This document shows positions 1 to 5,838 of a stretch of 5,838 nt of DNA, piece by piece. The stretch is from assembly GCA_025356505.1 (NCBI GenBank), contig JANXSV010000292.1:1-5838 (forward strand). Reading direction: 5' to 3'. The DNA comes from Methylovirgula sp. GTDB lineage: Bacteria > Pseudomonadota > Alphaproteobacteria > Rhizobiales > Beijerinckiaceae. Under the pieces are notes generated by a model that searched no databases, was not told where the DNA came from, and saw only the letters and a program-made list of their open reading frames with translations. Position 1 is the first letter of the stretch. Each line of letters starts with the position of its first letter. The position numbers and the translations under genes were made by a program.

Positions 1-1
1 C

Positions 2-103
2 GCTGATCTGCTGCGCTTTCTGGAGGCGACAGGGCATAAAGCGGAAATTATCGCTTTTTCGGAGCCTGCACACGATGTGGAACCGGTTGCTCAGGGGCAT
101 TGA
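2..103 (+). CDS. C-terminal end of an unidentified protein (partial)
   Basis: The forward frame is open from the window edge and ends at TGA (101-103), giving 33 residues that begin ADLLRFLEATGHKAEII and end in EPVAQGH. The first half reads like a surface helix followed by a strand (LLRFLEATG, then AEIIAF). The rest is a charged, proline-containing tail typical of a protein C-terminus. Codon use resembles the genes downstream, and the frame stops just before the ybbN leader, so a real gene end is more likely than chance. I do not recognise the family from so short a tail, and no cysteine or catalytic motif is visible. Sequence left of the window is needed to identify it. The 62-base gap to ybbN allows either read-through or a separate promoter. 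Confidence 0.5.
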   Translation, partial: ADLLRFLEATGHKAEIIAFSEPAHDVEPVAQGH

Positions 104-165
104 GCGCCGATTATCGGGGTTGAGAAACCAGATTCGCGCCCCATTTATGAATAGAAGAGGACAAT
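104..165 (+). promoter_or_regulatory. Upstream region and ribosome binding site of ybbN
   Basis: This 62-base gap holds a clear Shine-Dalgarno stretch, AGAAGAGGA (153-161), correctly placed for the ATG at 166 or the adjacent in-frame ATG at 169. A possible sigma-70-like promoter is TTGAGA (120-125) with TATGAA (146-151), but the 20-base spacer is too long. The better-spaced alternatives near 143-149 match the -10 consensus poorly. The ribosome binding site is well supported. The promoter is only a weak candidate, and transcription could also arrive from the upstream gene. Confidence 0.35.
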
Positions 166-1065
166 ATGATGCCCGATCCAATCCAGCCGAAAACGATATC
201 AGAGCACATCAAAGCCACCACCAGCGGGGACTTCCGTGCCGATGTGATGCAGGTATCGCTTAAGGTGCCTGTGCTCGTTGATTTCTGGGCGCCATGGTGT
301 GGGCCTTGCAAGCAGCTCACTCCCATTCTTGAAAAGGTGGTTAAATCCGCTGGCGGCAAGATCAAGCTGGTAACAATGAACATCGAAGAGCATCCGCAAA
401 TTGCGGGTCAACTGGGCATACAGAGCCTTCCGGCGGTGTTCGCTTTTGAGAAAGGCCAGCCGATCGACGGGTTTCAGGGCGCATTGCCGGAAAGTCAGAT
501 CAAGGCCTTTGTCGAGCGGCTTGTGGGGCCGCTCACCGCCGATGTCGATGCTCTCATCAAGGAGGGTGAGGCTGCGATCACCAGTGGTGAGTTGGCGCTT
601 GCGTCCGAGAAGTTCAGCGCAGTGCTCGTTGATAATGAGACGCATCTCAAGGCGCTTGGTGGGCTGGCGCGAACCTATGTGCTTGCCGGCGAAATTGAGC
701 AGGCGACCAGCGTGTTGACCATGGTGCCGGCCGGTAAAGCGCAGGACGCAGCTATCGTAGCGGCGCAGGCTGCGCTCGATGTTGCGGTGCATGCAAGTTC
801 GGTTGGAGATTTGGCGTTGCTTGAGCGGGCCATTGCGACCAATCCTAAAGATTTTCAAGCGCGGCTTGATCTGGCAGTCGGGCTGAATGCGCAAAATAAA
901 CGTGAGGCCGCAGTCGATCAACTCATTGAAATTATTCGCGCCGACCGCAAATGGGATGATGATGGCGGCCGCCGCCAGCTCTTGCAATTTTTTGAAGCCT
1001 GGGGCGTGATGGATCAGGCCAGTATCTACGGTCGACGCCGCCTCTCCAGCGTTATTTTCAGGTGA
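166..1065 (+). CDS. ybbN: YbbN/CnoX chaperedoxin (thioredoxin domain plus TPR-like domain)
   Basis: This 299-residue protein should be a cytoplasmic holdase that binds unfolding or oxidised proteins and passes them to folding chaperones; that role is established for the CnoX family. Residues about 15-120 form a thioredoxin fold with the active site WAPWCGPCK (Cys45 and Cys48) and the cis-proline loop QSLPA (Pro89). Residues about 122-285 are helical and TPR-like, as in YbbN. The C-terminus carries the characteristic RRQLLQFFEAWG and RRRLSS segments (about 265-295). Length is close to E. coli YbbN (about 284 residues). E. coli YbbN lacks the first active-site cysteine, whereas the full CGPC pair here matches the alphaproteobacterial type (Caulobacter CnoX), which keeps thiol-disulfide activity. 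The start is supported by AGAAGAGGA just upstream; ATG 169 is an equally spaced alternative that would remove one residue. Ten bases separate it from the LON-domain gene, so co-transcription is likely. Confidence 0.93.
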   Translation: MMPDPIQPKTISEHIKATTSGDFRADVMQVSLKVPVLVDFWAPWCGPCKQLTPILEKVVKSAGGKIKLVTMNIEEHPQIAGQLGIQSLPAVFAFEKGQPIDGFQGALPESQIKAFVERLVGPLTADVDALIKEGEAAITSGELALASEKFSAVLVDNETHLKALGGLARTYVLAGEIEQATSVLTMVPAGKAQDAAIVAAQAALDVAVHASSVGDLALLERAIATNPKDFQARLDLAVGLNAQNKREAAVDQLIEIIRADRKWDDDGGRRQLLQFFEAWGVMDQASIYGRRRLSSVIFR

Positions 1066-1075
1066 AAGATTCTTT

Positions 1076-1726
1076 ATGATCAACGTCCCGTACACAGGCC
1101 CGCAGGATTTGAGCGACGCCATACCGCTGTTTCCGGTGGGTGGCGCATTGCTTCTACCGCGCGGGCAATTGCCTTTGAATGTATTCGAGCCACGCTTCAT
1201 GGCGATGATCGACGACGCGCTGGGGTCGCACAGGCTGATCGGAATGATCCAGCCGGAGGGCGAGGATGAATCCGCGCTTTACAAGGTCGGCTGCGTCGGT
1301 CGTATCACTGAATTTCACGAAACCGGCGATGGGCGCTACGGCATCACTCTTGTTGGCGTGTCGAGGTTCACATTTGTGGAGAACGTCGCCTCAACCAAGT
1401 CGTATCGCCAAGCCAAGGTCGATTACAGCAGTTTTCTGGAAGATTTTGAGGAGCCTTCGGACGATGTCGATGTTGACCGCGATGGTGTTCTGAAAGCCCT
1501 GCGCCAGTTTGCCAAAGCCAACCGGTTACGGATCGATTGGAAGGACATCAATGAAGCCCCGAATGAGGCTTTGATCAACGCTCTGGCGATGATGAGCCCG
1601 TTTGGTATCAAGGAAAAACAGGCGCTGCTTGAAGCGCGGGATTTAAAGCGCCGCGCCGAAGTGTTGATCGCCATTGCGGAAATGGATGTCGCGCGCGGGT
1701 CCGTGCCACACAGTACGGTGCAATAA
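1076..1726 (+). CDS. LON substrate-binding (N-terminal) domain protein, free-standing
   Basis: This 216-residue protein matches the LON N-terminal substrate-binding domain across almost its whole length. The opening motif [20 protein letters not shown] (residues 17-36) is followed by [14 protein letters not shown], then the core GRITEF and [11 protein letters not shown] (about 75-99). A C-terminal helical part contains [20 protein letters not shown] (167-186). There is no AAA+ ATPase motif and no Ser-Lys protease domain, so it is not a Lon protease despite frequent annotation as 'ATP-dependent protease La'. It has no signal peptide or membrane segment and should be cytoplasmic. The biochemical role of such stand-alone domains is not settled; binding of unfolded or damaged protein is a reasonable inference from Lon and from the chaperedoxin gene next to it. 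AGGTGA (1060-1065), overlapping the ybbN stop, is a plausible ribosome binding site for ATG 1076. Confidence 0.92.
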   Translation: MINVPYTGPQDLSDAIPLFPVGGALLLPRGQLPLNVFEPRFMAMIDDALGSHRLIGMIQPEGEDESALYKVGCVGRITEFHETGDGRYGITLVGVSRFTFVENVASTKSYRQAKVDYSSFLEDFEEPSDDVDVDRDGVLKALRQFAKANRLRIDWKDINEAPNEALINALAMMSPFGIKEKQALLEARDLKRRAEVLIAIAEMDVARGSVPHSTVQ

Positions 1727-1935
1727 TGGCAACACGCCCGCATGCTCCTGCGCCGCAGCAGAGCCGCATTGACCCTCGCTTGCTTGAGGTTTTGGTGTGT
1801 CCGCTCACGCAGGATACGCTTGAATATGATGCGGAAAAGCAGGAGTTGATTTCGCCTGCCGCACGTTTGGCCTATCCTATCCGCGATGGCATTCCGATCA
1901 TGCTGCCCGAAGAGGCCCGGATCCTCGAGCGCTGA
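1726..1935 (+). CDS. Trm112-like small protein (YcaR family), zinc cysteines mostly lost
   Basis: This 69-residue protein has the Trm112/YcaR layout: [11 protein letters not shown] (residues 18-28), a short strand pair ending in ELIS, then [17 protein letters not shown] (about 49-65), which is the family signature. Trm112 proteins are small partner subunits, best known for activating methyltransferases that modify tRNA, rRNA and release factors; the bacterial role is less clear. In YcaR-type members the first motif is CPxC, with a further Cys after the ELI strand. Here the first is CPLT and the later position is Ser, leaving Cys25 as the only cysteine, so ordinary zinc binding is unlikely. 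The first 15 residues are a Pro/Ala-rich extension, probably disordered. The start overlaps the LON-domain stop by one base (TAATG) with no clear Shine-Dalgarno, so translation is probably coupled to the upstream gene. Confidence 0.9.
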   Translation: MATRPHAPAPQQSRIDPRLLEVLVCPLTQDTLEYDAEKQELISPAARLAYPIRDGIPIMLPEEARILER

Positions 1936-1972
1936 GTGGTTACTTCTGCGCTGCTTAACCCTTGCCCGCTGC

Positions 1973-3196
1973 CTAGAGTGCGTCGCCGCGTAATAGGGCG
2001 GGCACAGAACCAAGAAGTGCCGACGCTTCTTTGATGAGCAGATTTTTCAGGGGTGGCGCGCGGTCAACAAGGCCGAGCCCAAGGTCACGGATGAGCCGGA
2101 CAGGCAAAATGTCATTCGAAAATAGCCGATACATACTATCCGCCGCAGCCCCCATGCTCAGCGCATCAAAGCGGCGGGCGCGTTGATATGCGGTCAGCAC
2201 CGCCGACGTGCCCGGATCAAGGCCAAGGCGCATCTGATCAACGATCATTTCTGCAAGCACTGCCGCATCTTTTAGCCCCAGATTAAGGCCCTGTCCGGCT
2301 ATGGGATGGATAACATGGGCCGAGTCGCCAATCAAAGCGAAGCGCCTCGCGACATAATCGCGGGCATATTGCATCCGCAGCGGGAAGCTCGTTGGCCGAT
2401 CGAGCACGTTGAAATCGCCGAACCGCAAGCTGAAACGGCGCGTTAGCTCGTCCATAAAATCCGCATCGTCGCGCGCCAGCAGATTTGCGACATTGGGCCT
2501 TTTGTCGCTCCAGACGATTGAAGACCGGTTGTGGGTGAGCGGGAGAATAGCGAACGGGCCGTCGGGCAGAAAATGCTCTTCGGCGGTTCCGTCATGCGGG
2601 CGTTCGTGGGCAATGGTTGCGACGATGCCGGCCTGATCGTAATCGCGCCGGTTGATTCTGATGCGCGCCTTGTCGCGAAGCTTTGAATTGACACCGTCGG
2701 CGGCCACAAGCAACCGCGCGCTTAGGCGGGCGGCGTCGGTCAGGGTCACGTCGGTTTTGTCTGCATCAGCGGTGAAATCAGCGATGCTCAACTCCCGCAC
2801 ATCGACGCCGAGCGCAACGGCGCGGATTTTGAGCGCGTCGCGCACTTGGGCATTGAACACCATATGCGCGAAATATTCGCCCGGCCTGGGCGGTTCAAAC
2901 CGCAGAAACACCGGACGTATCGGGTCGGCGAGCCGCGAATCCGTGCAGAGCATTTTGGTGATTGGCTGGATATCTGCCAGAGCGTCCCAGACGCCCAGCG
3001 TTTGCAGCATCTTGCGCGGTCCGGCGGCGATTGCAGTGGCGCGCCAAACATTGCCATCCGGCCTGGCAATATCCGGATCGCACACAAGGACGCTGGCTCC
3101 GCGCCCCAAAGCCGATTTGAGCGCAACTGCCAGCGTCAGGCCAACAATGCCACCTCCGCCAATGACAACGTCGAAATTTTCGGAAGTTTTTTGCAT
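1973..3196 (-). CDS. UbiH/UbiF/VisC/COQ6-family FAD-dependent hydroxylase, probable ubiquinone biosynthesis
   Basis: This 407-residue flavoprotein monooxygenase is likely to hydroxylate the aromatic ring of a ubiquinone precursor using FAD, NAD(P)H and O2. The dinucleotide-binding motif is VVIGGGGIVGLTLA (residues 10-23, GxGxxG). The family's ADG motif lies in LLVAADGVNSKLRDKA (162-177). The second FAD motif and UbiH-type signature is FALIGDSAHVIHPIAGQGLN (286-305), followed by LGLKDAAVLAE. Length fits the family (about 390-410). The usual C-terminal helical region ends in LLIKEASALLGSVPALLRG. Several paralogues of differing position specificity (UbiH, UbiF, UbiI, UbiL, UbiM) share these motifs, and I cannot say which ring carbon this one acts on, so no symbol is given. 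ATG 3196 is preceded only by a weak purine-rich sequence, and an in-frame stop at 3224-3226 rules out a long upstream extension. The gene faces the Trm112-like gene with a 37-base gap. Confidence 0.92.
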   Translation of the reverse strand: MQKTSENFDVVIGGGGIVGLTLAVALKSALGRGASVLVCDPDIARPDGNVWRATAIAAGPRKMLQTLGVWDALADIQPITKMLCTDSRLADPIRPVFLRFEPPRPGEYFAHMVFNAQVRDALKIRAVALGVDVRELSIADFTADADKTDVTLTDAARLSARLLVAADGVNSKLRDKARIRINRRDYDQAGIVATIAHERPHDGTAEEHFLPDGPFAILPLTHNRSSIVWSDKRPNVANLLARDDADFMDELTRRFSLRFGDFNVLDRPTSFPLRMQYARDYVARRFALIGDSAHVIHPIAGQGLNLGLKDAAVLAEMIVDQMRLGLDPGTSAVLTAYQRARRFDALSMGAAADSMYRLFSNDILPVRLIRDLGLGLVDRAPPLKNLLIKEASALLGSVPALLRGDAL

Positions 3197-3283
3197 TTTT
3201 GCGCCCGCTGGCCCTATTATTGCTTATATTTGCCACGACACAGCCGGTATCGCAACGGGACTTACAGCCGCAGGAGATTTGTC
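3197..3283. promoter_or_regulatory. Divergent intergenic region, probable promoters for the hydroxylase and the SDR gene
   Basis: Both flanking genes are transcribed outward from these 87 bases, so at least one promoter must lie here or just inside a gene. The stretch 3213-3232 is noticeably AT-rich compared with its surroundings. Forward -10-like hexamers are TATTAT (3215-3220), 18 bases after a partial -35 TTGCAT (3191-3196), and TATATT (3225-3230). Read in reverse, the same stretch offers TATAAG and AATAAT. No -35 element is convincing, and no obvious operator palindrome is visible. The location is inferred from gene orientation; the exact hexamers are tentative. Confidence 0.45.
3271..3276 (+). 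promoter_or_regulatory. Ribosome binding site CAGGAG that fixes a TTG start for the SDR gene
   Basis: CAGGAG lies seven bases before the TTG at 3284, near-ideal spacing. There is no ATG or GTG in the SDR frame between here and the nucleotide-binding motif, and the ATG at 3291 is in a different frame. This makes TTG 3284 the best-supported start. Confidence 0.8.
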
Positions 3284-4078
3284 TTGGACGATGGGATACG
3301 CCGCCTTAGCGTTATAACAGGCGCGTCGGGTGGAATCGGGGCTGATCTGGCAAGGGTGATGGCGCGTGATGGTCAGGATCTGGCGCTTGTGGCGCGCTCA
3401 ACAGCGGCGCTTGAAGCGTTGGCTGATGAAATTGAAGCCACGGGGCGTCCTCGCCCGTTGATTATCACCCTTGATTTGGCAGCGCCGGGCGCAGCCGATG
3501 CGCTCAAGCAGGCGCTATCATCGGCAAGTGCAAGCGCCGAGTGCCTCGTCAATAATGCCGGATATGGCCTGAATGGATGGATTTCGGAGCTAGACCGGGC
3601 TGATCAAGTCGGAATTATTGATCTGAACATCCGGGCCTTGACCGATATTACTCTTGCGCTGCTACCGGATATCATTCGCCATAAGGGGGGAATTCTGAAT
3701 GTCGCATCCACGGCAGCCTTCTTGCCCGGGCCGGGTATGGCCGTTTATTATGCCAGCAAAGCCTATGTCCTTTCATTTTCGCAGGCGCTTGGCGCTGAGT
3801 TGCGCGGGCAGGGTGTGCGGGTAAGTGCCTTGTGTCCCGGGCCGGTTGAAACAGGATTTGCTGCACGCGCACAATTTCAAGCGAACTTACTGAAAATTTA
3901 CCATATTGCGACATCTTTGGACGTTGCTGAGGCAGGCTACGCAGGGTTCAAATCCGGGAAGCGGGTTATTGTGCCAGGGTGGATGAATAAAATGACGGTG
4001 TGGACAACGCCATTTATGCCAAAGGCGGTTGTTTTACCGGTTGTCAAATGGCTCCAAGCCAGAAGGGTTCGCGTTTAG
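3284..4078 (+). CDS. Short-chain dehydrogenase/reductase (classical SDR, COG0300-like)
   Basis: From TTG 3284 the protein is 264 residues, a normal classical SDR length, and should be an NAD(P)-dependent oxidoreductase. The Rossmann motif is VITGASGGIG (10-19). The NNAG motif is at 90-93, and the structural Asn115 lies in LNIRALTD. The catalytic Ser142 (VAST) and Tyr155/Lys159 (YYASK) are present, followed by CPGPVETGF (184-192), so the Ser-Tyr-Lys centre is intact. An Arg in VARST after the second strand suggests NADP(H) preference; this is inference. The C-terminus (about 238-264) is hydrophobic and then basic (PKAVVLPVVKWLQARR), possibly contacting membrane. The substrate cannot be deduced, since relatives are annotated only generically. 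The frame is open upstream to 2846, but that stretch is antisense to the hydroxylase gene and is not part of this protein. One base separates its stop from the amidotransferase start, so the two are very likely co-transcribed and coupled. Confidence 0.92.
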   Translation: MDDGIRRLSVITGASGGIGADLARVMARDGQDLALVARSTAALEALADEIEATGRPRPLIITLDLAAPGAADALKQALSSASASAECLVNNAGYGLNGWISELDRADQVGIIDLNIRALTDITLALLPDIIRHKGGILNVASTAAFLPGPGMAVYYASKAYVLSFSQALGAELRGQGVRVSALCPGPVETGFAARAQFQANLLKIYHIATSLDVAEAGYAGFKSGKRVIVPGWMNKMTVWTTPFMPKAVVLPVVKWLQARRVRV

Positions 4079-4079
4079 A

Positions 4080-4799
4080 ATGCCTGCTTCAAGCGTGCCT
4101 GCTCCTGTTCTCGTTGTCTTTCATCAGGAAAATTCCAGTGCCGGACGGGTTGGCCGACACCTGCGCGCTCTGGGTCATGAGCTTGATTGCCGCTGTCCCC
4201 GTCTGGGTGACGCTCTGCCCAAAACATTGCGGAATCATGCCGGCGCGGTGATTTTTGGCGGGCCTATGAGCGCGAATGACTCTGATGATTTCATCCGCCG
4301 GGAAATCGACTGGATTGATGTGCCACTGCGCGAAGAAAAACCGTTTCTGGGCATTTGCCTCGGAGCGCAGATGCTAGCGAAAAATCTGGGTGAAAAAGTG
4401 CAGCCGCATGATTTGTCGGCGGTGGAATGCGGCTATTACCCGATTTATCCCACGCCTGACGCACAGAGCCTCAATGTGGCTTGCGGGGTTGATCTGCCAA
4501 AGCATGTTTATCATTGGCATGGGGAGGGCTTCGACGTGCCAAAAGGGGCCACCTTGCTGGCGCGCGGTGAAGAGTTTCCGAATCAGGCTTTTGCTTTTGG
4601 CAAGAACGCCTTCGGGCTGCAATTTCATCCGGAAGTCACCTATGCAATGATGTGCCGCTGGGCAGTCCGGGGCGGTGACAGGGCCGATGCGCGCGGCGCA
4701 AAACCTCTGGCGCAACACCTCAGCGACTGGTTTATTTATGATGGAGCTGTGGCCAAATGGAGCCAGAGCTTTCTCAAGCATTGGCTGAAACAGGCTTAA
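4080..4799 (+). CDS. Class I glutamine amidotransferase domain protein (GuaA-N-like, COG0518)
   Basis: From ATG 4080 this 239-residue protein is a stand-alone class I glutamine amidotransferase, which would release ammonia from glutamine for an acceptor that is not known here. Visible marks are the oxyanion-side loop IFGGPMSAND (58-67), the nucleophile elbow FLGICLGAQMLA (Cys93), and the His-Glu pair in LQFHPEVT (His183, Glu185), so the catalytic triad is complete. The C-terminal 50 residues (RGAKPLAQHL to the end) are a helical tail seen in this subfamily. There is no synthetase domain, so it is not a GMP or CTP synthetase. A frame-compatible ATG at 4029 would add 17 residues (MFYRLSNGSKPEG...) and overlap the SDR gene by 50 bases. 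I prefer 4080 because MPASSxPxPVLVV fits related proteins as I know them, and AAGGG (4063-4067) lies upstream, although at 12 bases its spacing is long. Confidence 0.9.
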   Translation: MPASSVPAPVLVVFHQENSSAGRVGRHLRALGHELDCRCPRLGDALPKTLRNHAGAVIFGGPMSANDSDDFIRREIDWIDVPLREEKPFLGICLGAQMLAKNLGEKVQPHDLSAVECGYYPIYPTPDAQSLNVACGVDLPKHVYHWHGEGFDVPKGATLLARGEEFPNQAFAFGKNAFGLQFHPEVTYAMMCRWAVRGGDRADARGAKPLAQHLSDWFIYDGAVAKWSQSFLKHWLKQA

Positions 4800-4814
4800 A
4801 GGTAAGGCGTTGAT

Positions 4815-5838
4815 CTACTTGGGTCTGGGGCTGAGGCTCAAGGTTTCGACGCCACGCAGGGTCACTTCGCGTTGCACAGTGGGGATTGAAATGCCGGCTT
4901 CTTTCAGGCGGCTAAAAATCAGATAGTGCAGGTCACTTTTGACCAATCCGGCTGTTTCGACTTCATCAACAAAGCAGATCAACTCAAAATGCAACGCTGA
5001 CTCGCCAAAGTTTTTGAAAATGACTGACGGCGCGGGAATGCCCAGTACGAGGTCGGTTTCTTTGGCGCATTTGATGAGAATGGTGCGAAAATATTCCGGG
5101 TCGCATTCGTAGGGCGCGCGCACTTCGATGAGGATACGACCAACGCGATCCGAATGAACCCAGTTTTTGACGACGCCGCCGACAAGATTTGTGTTGGGCA
5201 GAATCACTGTGGCCCGGTCAAAGGTCTCGATTTCGGTTGAACGAACATTGATGCGGCGCACGAACCCCTCTTCACTGCCGACTACAACCCAATCTCCCAC
5301 GCGCACGGCGCGTTCCCAGAGCAAAATCAGCCCGGACACGAAATTATTGACGATGGACTGCAGGCCAAGTCCGATACCCAGCGACAGACCGCCAGCCACC
5401 AGAGCAAAACGTTCGAAACTCAAGCCGATATGTGAAAGCGCCAACGAGATGGCAAGAGTGATACCGATATAACCGAGACTGGTCCGGATCGAATTACGCA
5501 AGCCGGTGTCAAGATTTGTCGCAGGCAGAAATTTGGAATCCAGCCAATTCTGCAAGCCGCGCGTGGCGCCAAATCCGGCAATGAACAACAGAACAGAGAC
5601 GATGATGGTCGAGAGCGAAATATTGACGTCGCCGACTTTGAAGCCAAAAAATGCGGTTCTTATCGAGCCGAGCATGTCATCGGACTCAATGCCCCATGGC
5701 GCCAGCACGAGCATGAGGGCAATGACGATGAGCATCACCCGCAGCAATCCCGCCAACAGAATTGCCACTTGATGCAGGCTCTCGGGGCGCATGCCGATCC
5801 CGGCGATCATGCTGCGCGAGAAGGTATTGGCCGAGTGG
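4815..5838 (-). CDS. MscS-family mechanosensitive ion channel (N-terminus beyond window)
   Basis: This is the C-terminal part of an inner-membrane channel that should open under membrane tension during hypo-osmotic shock. The frame stays open through the right edge (residues HSANTFSRS precede the Met at 5810), so that Met is probably internal. Counting from it, hydrophobic segments lie at about 14-38, 63-83 and 112-130. The pore-lining helix follows at about 135-165, with the glycine-rich GGLSLGIGLGLQSIVNNF (140-157). Next comes the beta domain with WERAVRVGDWVVV, then INVRSTEIETFDRATVILPN and KNWVHSD (about 165-221), then a mixed alpha/beta C-terminal domain ending LRGVETLSLSPRPK. This is the MscS core; the extra membrane helices before it indicate a larger MscK/YjeP-like or DUF3772-type protein, which is my inference. 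The stop is TAG at 4815-4817, only 15 bases from the convergent amidotransferase gene, and no terminator is visible between them. Confidence 0.92.
   Translation of the reverse strand, partial: HSANTFSRSMIAGIGMRPESLHQVAILLAGLLRVMLIVIALMLVLAPWGIESDDMLGSIRTAFFGFKVGDVNISLSTIIVSVLLFIAGFGATRGLQNWLDSKFLPATNLDTGLRNSIRTSLGYIGITLAISLALSHIGLSFERFALVAGGLSLGIGLGLQSIVNNFVSGLILLWERAVRVGDWVVVGSEEGFVRRINVRSTEIETFDRATVILPNTNLVGGVVKNWVHSDRVGRILIEVRAPYECDPEYFRTILIKCAKETDLVLGIPAPSVIFKNFGESALHFELICFVDEVETAGLVKSDLHYLIFSRLKEAGISIPTVQREVTLRGVETLSLSPRPK

Noticed and set aside
118..129. GGTT-GAGA-AACC, a perfect 4-base stem with a GNRA-type loop just after the first gene end
   Set aside because: The stem is too short, has no following T-run, and such a 12-base match is expected by chance; not called as a terminator or RNA element.
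199..1200. A long open frame (333 codons) on the reverse strand opposite ybbN
   Set aside because: It lies wholly antisense to a clearly recognised protein, is rich in Arg, His and Cys as expected for a shadow frame in GC-rich DNA, and shows no domain.
1076..1726. Annotation as an ATP-dependent Lon protease
   Set aside because: Only the N-terminal LON domain is present; there is no Walker motif and no protease domain, and the length (216 residues) leaves no room for them.
1936..1972. Possible terminator between the convergent Trm112-like and hydroxylase genes
   Set aside because: No stable inverted repeat with a T-tract is visible on either strand.
1423..2013. A reverse-strand open frame of 196 codons across the LON-domain and Trm112-like genes
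   Set aside because: It covers two conserved forward genes and the end of the hydroxylase in another frame; its composition is Arg/Ser-rich shadow sequence.
2846..3283. Upstream extension of the SDR reading frame, starting at ATG 2846
   Set aside because: It is antisense to the conserved hydroxylase gene, contains no recognisable domain, and a well-placed CAGGAG/TTG start exists at 3284.
2652..3317. A forward open frame of 221 codons antisense to the hydroxylase
   Set aside because: It has low-complexity Ser/Ala/Arg/Thr composition typical of an antisense frame and no motif.
4800..4814. Possible bidirectional terminator between the amidotransferase and channel genes
   Set aside because: Only 15 bases, with no hairpin and no T-run; termination may be Rho-dependent or occur inside the neighbouring gene.
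1..5838. Mobile elements, phage genes, CRISPR arrays, toxin-antitoxin pairs, tRNA or rRNA genes
   Set aside because: Reading both strands showed no transposase or integrase motifs, regular direct repeats, target-site duplications or structured RNA genes; nearly all of the window is occupied by recognised housekeeping-type proteins.

Overview
This window looks like ordinary core chromosome from an alphaproteobacterium, most likely of the order Hyphomicrobiales (Rhizobiales). The placement rests on gene content and protein style: a YbbN/CnoX chaperedoxin with a CGPC active site, next to a free-standing LON-domain protein and a short Trm112-like protein, facing a UbiH-family hydroxylase. It also rests on a class I glutamine amidotransferase with the sequence style typical of that order. 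I cannot name a genus. Base composition is moderately GC-rich and looks even throughout, with no patch suggesting recent transfer.

Layout. Bases 2-103 hold the last 33 codons of an unidentified forward gene. After a 62-base gap comes a tight forward cluster: ybbN/cnoX (166-1065), a LON substrate-binding-domain protein (1076-1726) and a Trm112-like protein (1726-1935, overlapping its neighbour by one base). This cluster converges on a reverse-strand UbiH/UbiF/VisC-type FAD monooxygenase (1973-3196). An 87-base AT-richer gap (3197-3283) separates that gene from a divergent forward pair: a classical short-chain dehydrogenase (3284-4078, TTG start) and a glutamine amidotransferase (4080-4799). 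The pair converges, with only 15 bases between, on a reverse-strand MscS-type mechanosensitive channel whose N-terminal part lies beyond the right edge.

Function. The first cluster pairs a redox-active holdase with a LON-type substrate-recognition domain, which suggests a protein quality-control unit. The Trm112-like third member has lost the cysteines expected to hold zinc. The UbiH homologue points to ubiquinone biosynthesis. The dehydrogenase and amidotransferase are probably co-transcribed, but their substrates cannot be read from sequence. The channel should protect against hypo-osmotic shock.

I found no mobile element, CRISPR array, tRNA, rRNA, riboswitch, phage gene or convincing intrinsic terminator, and no previously undescribed system. 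The points most worth a second look are the cysteine-poor Trm112-like protein, the cnoX-LON-Trm112 gene order, and start-codon choices that simple ATG calling would get wrong.
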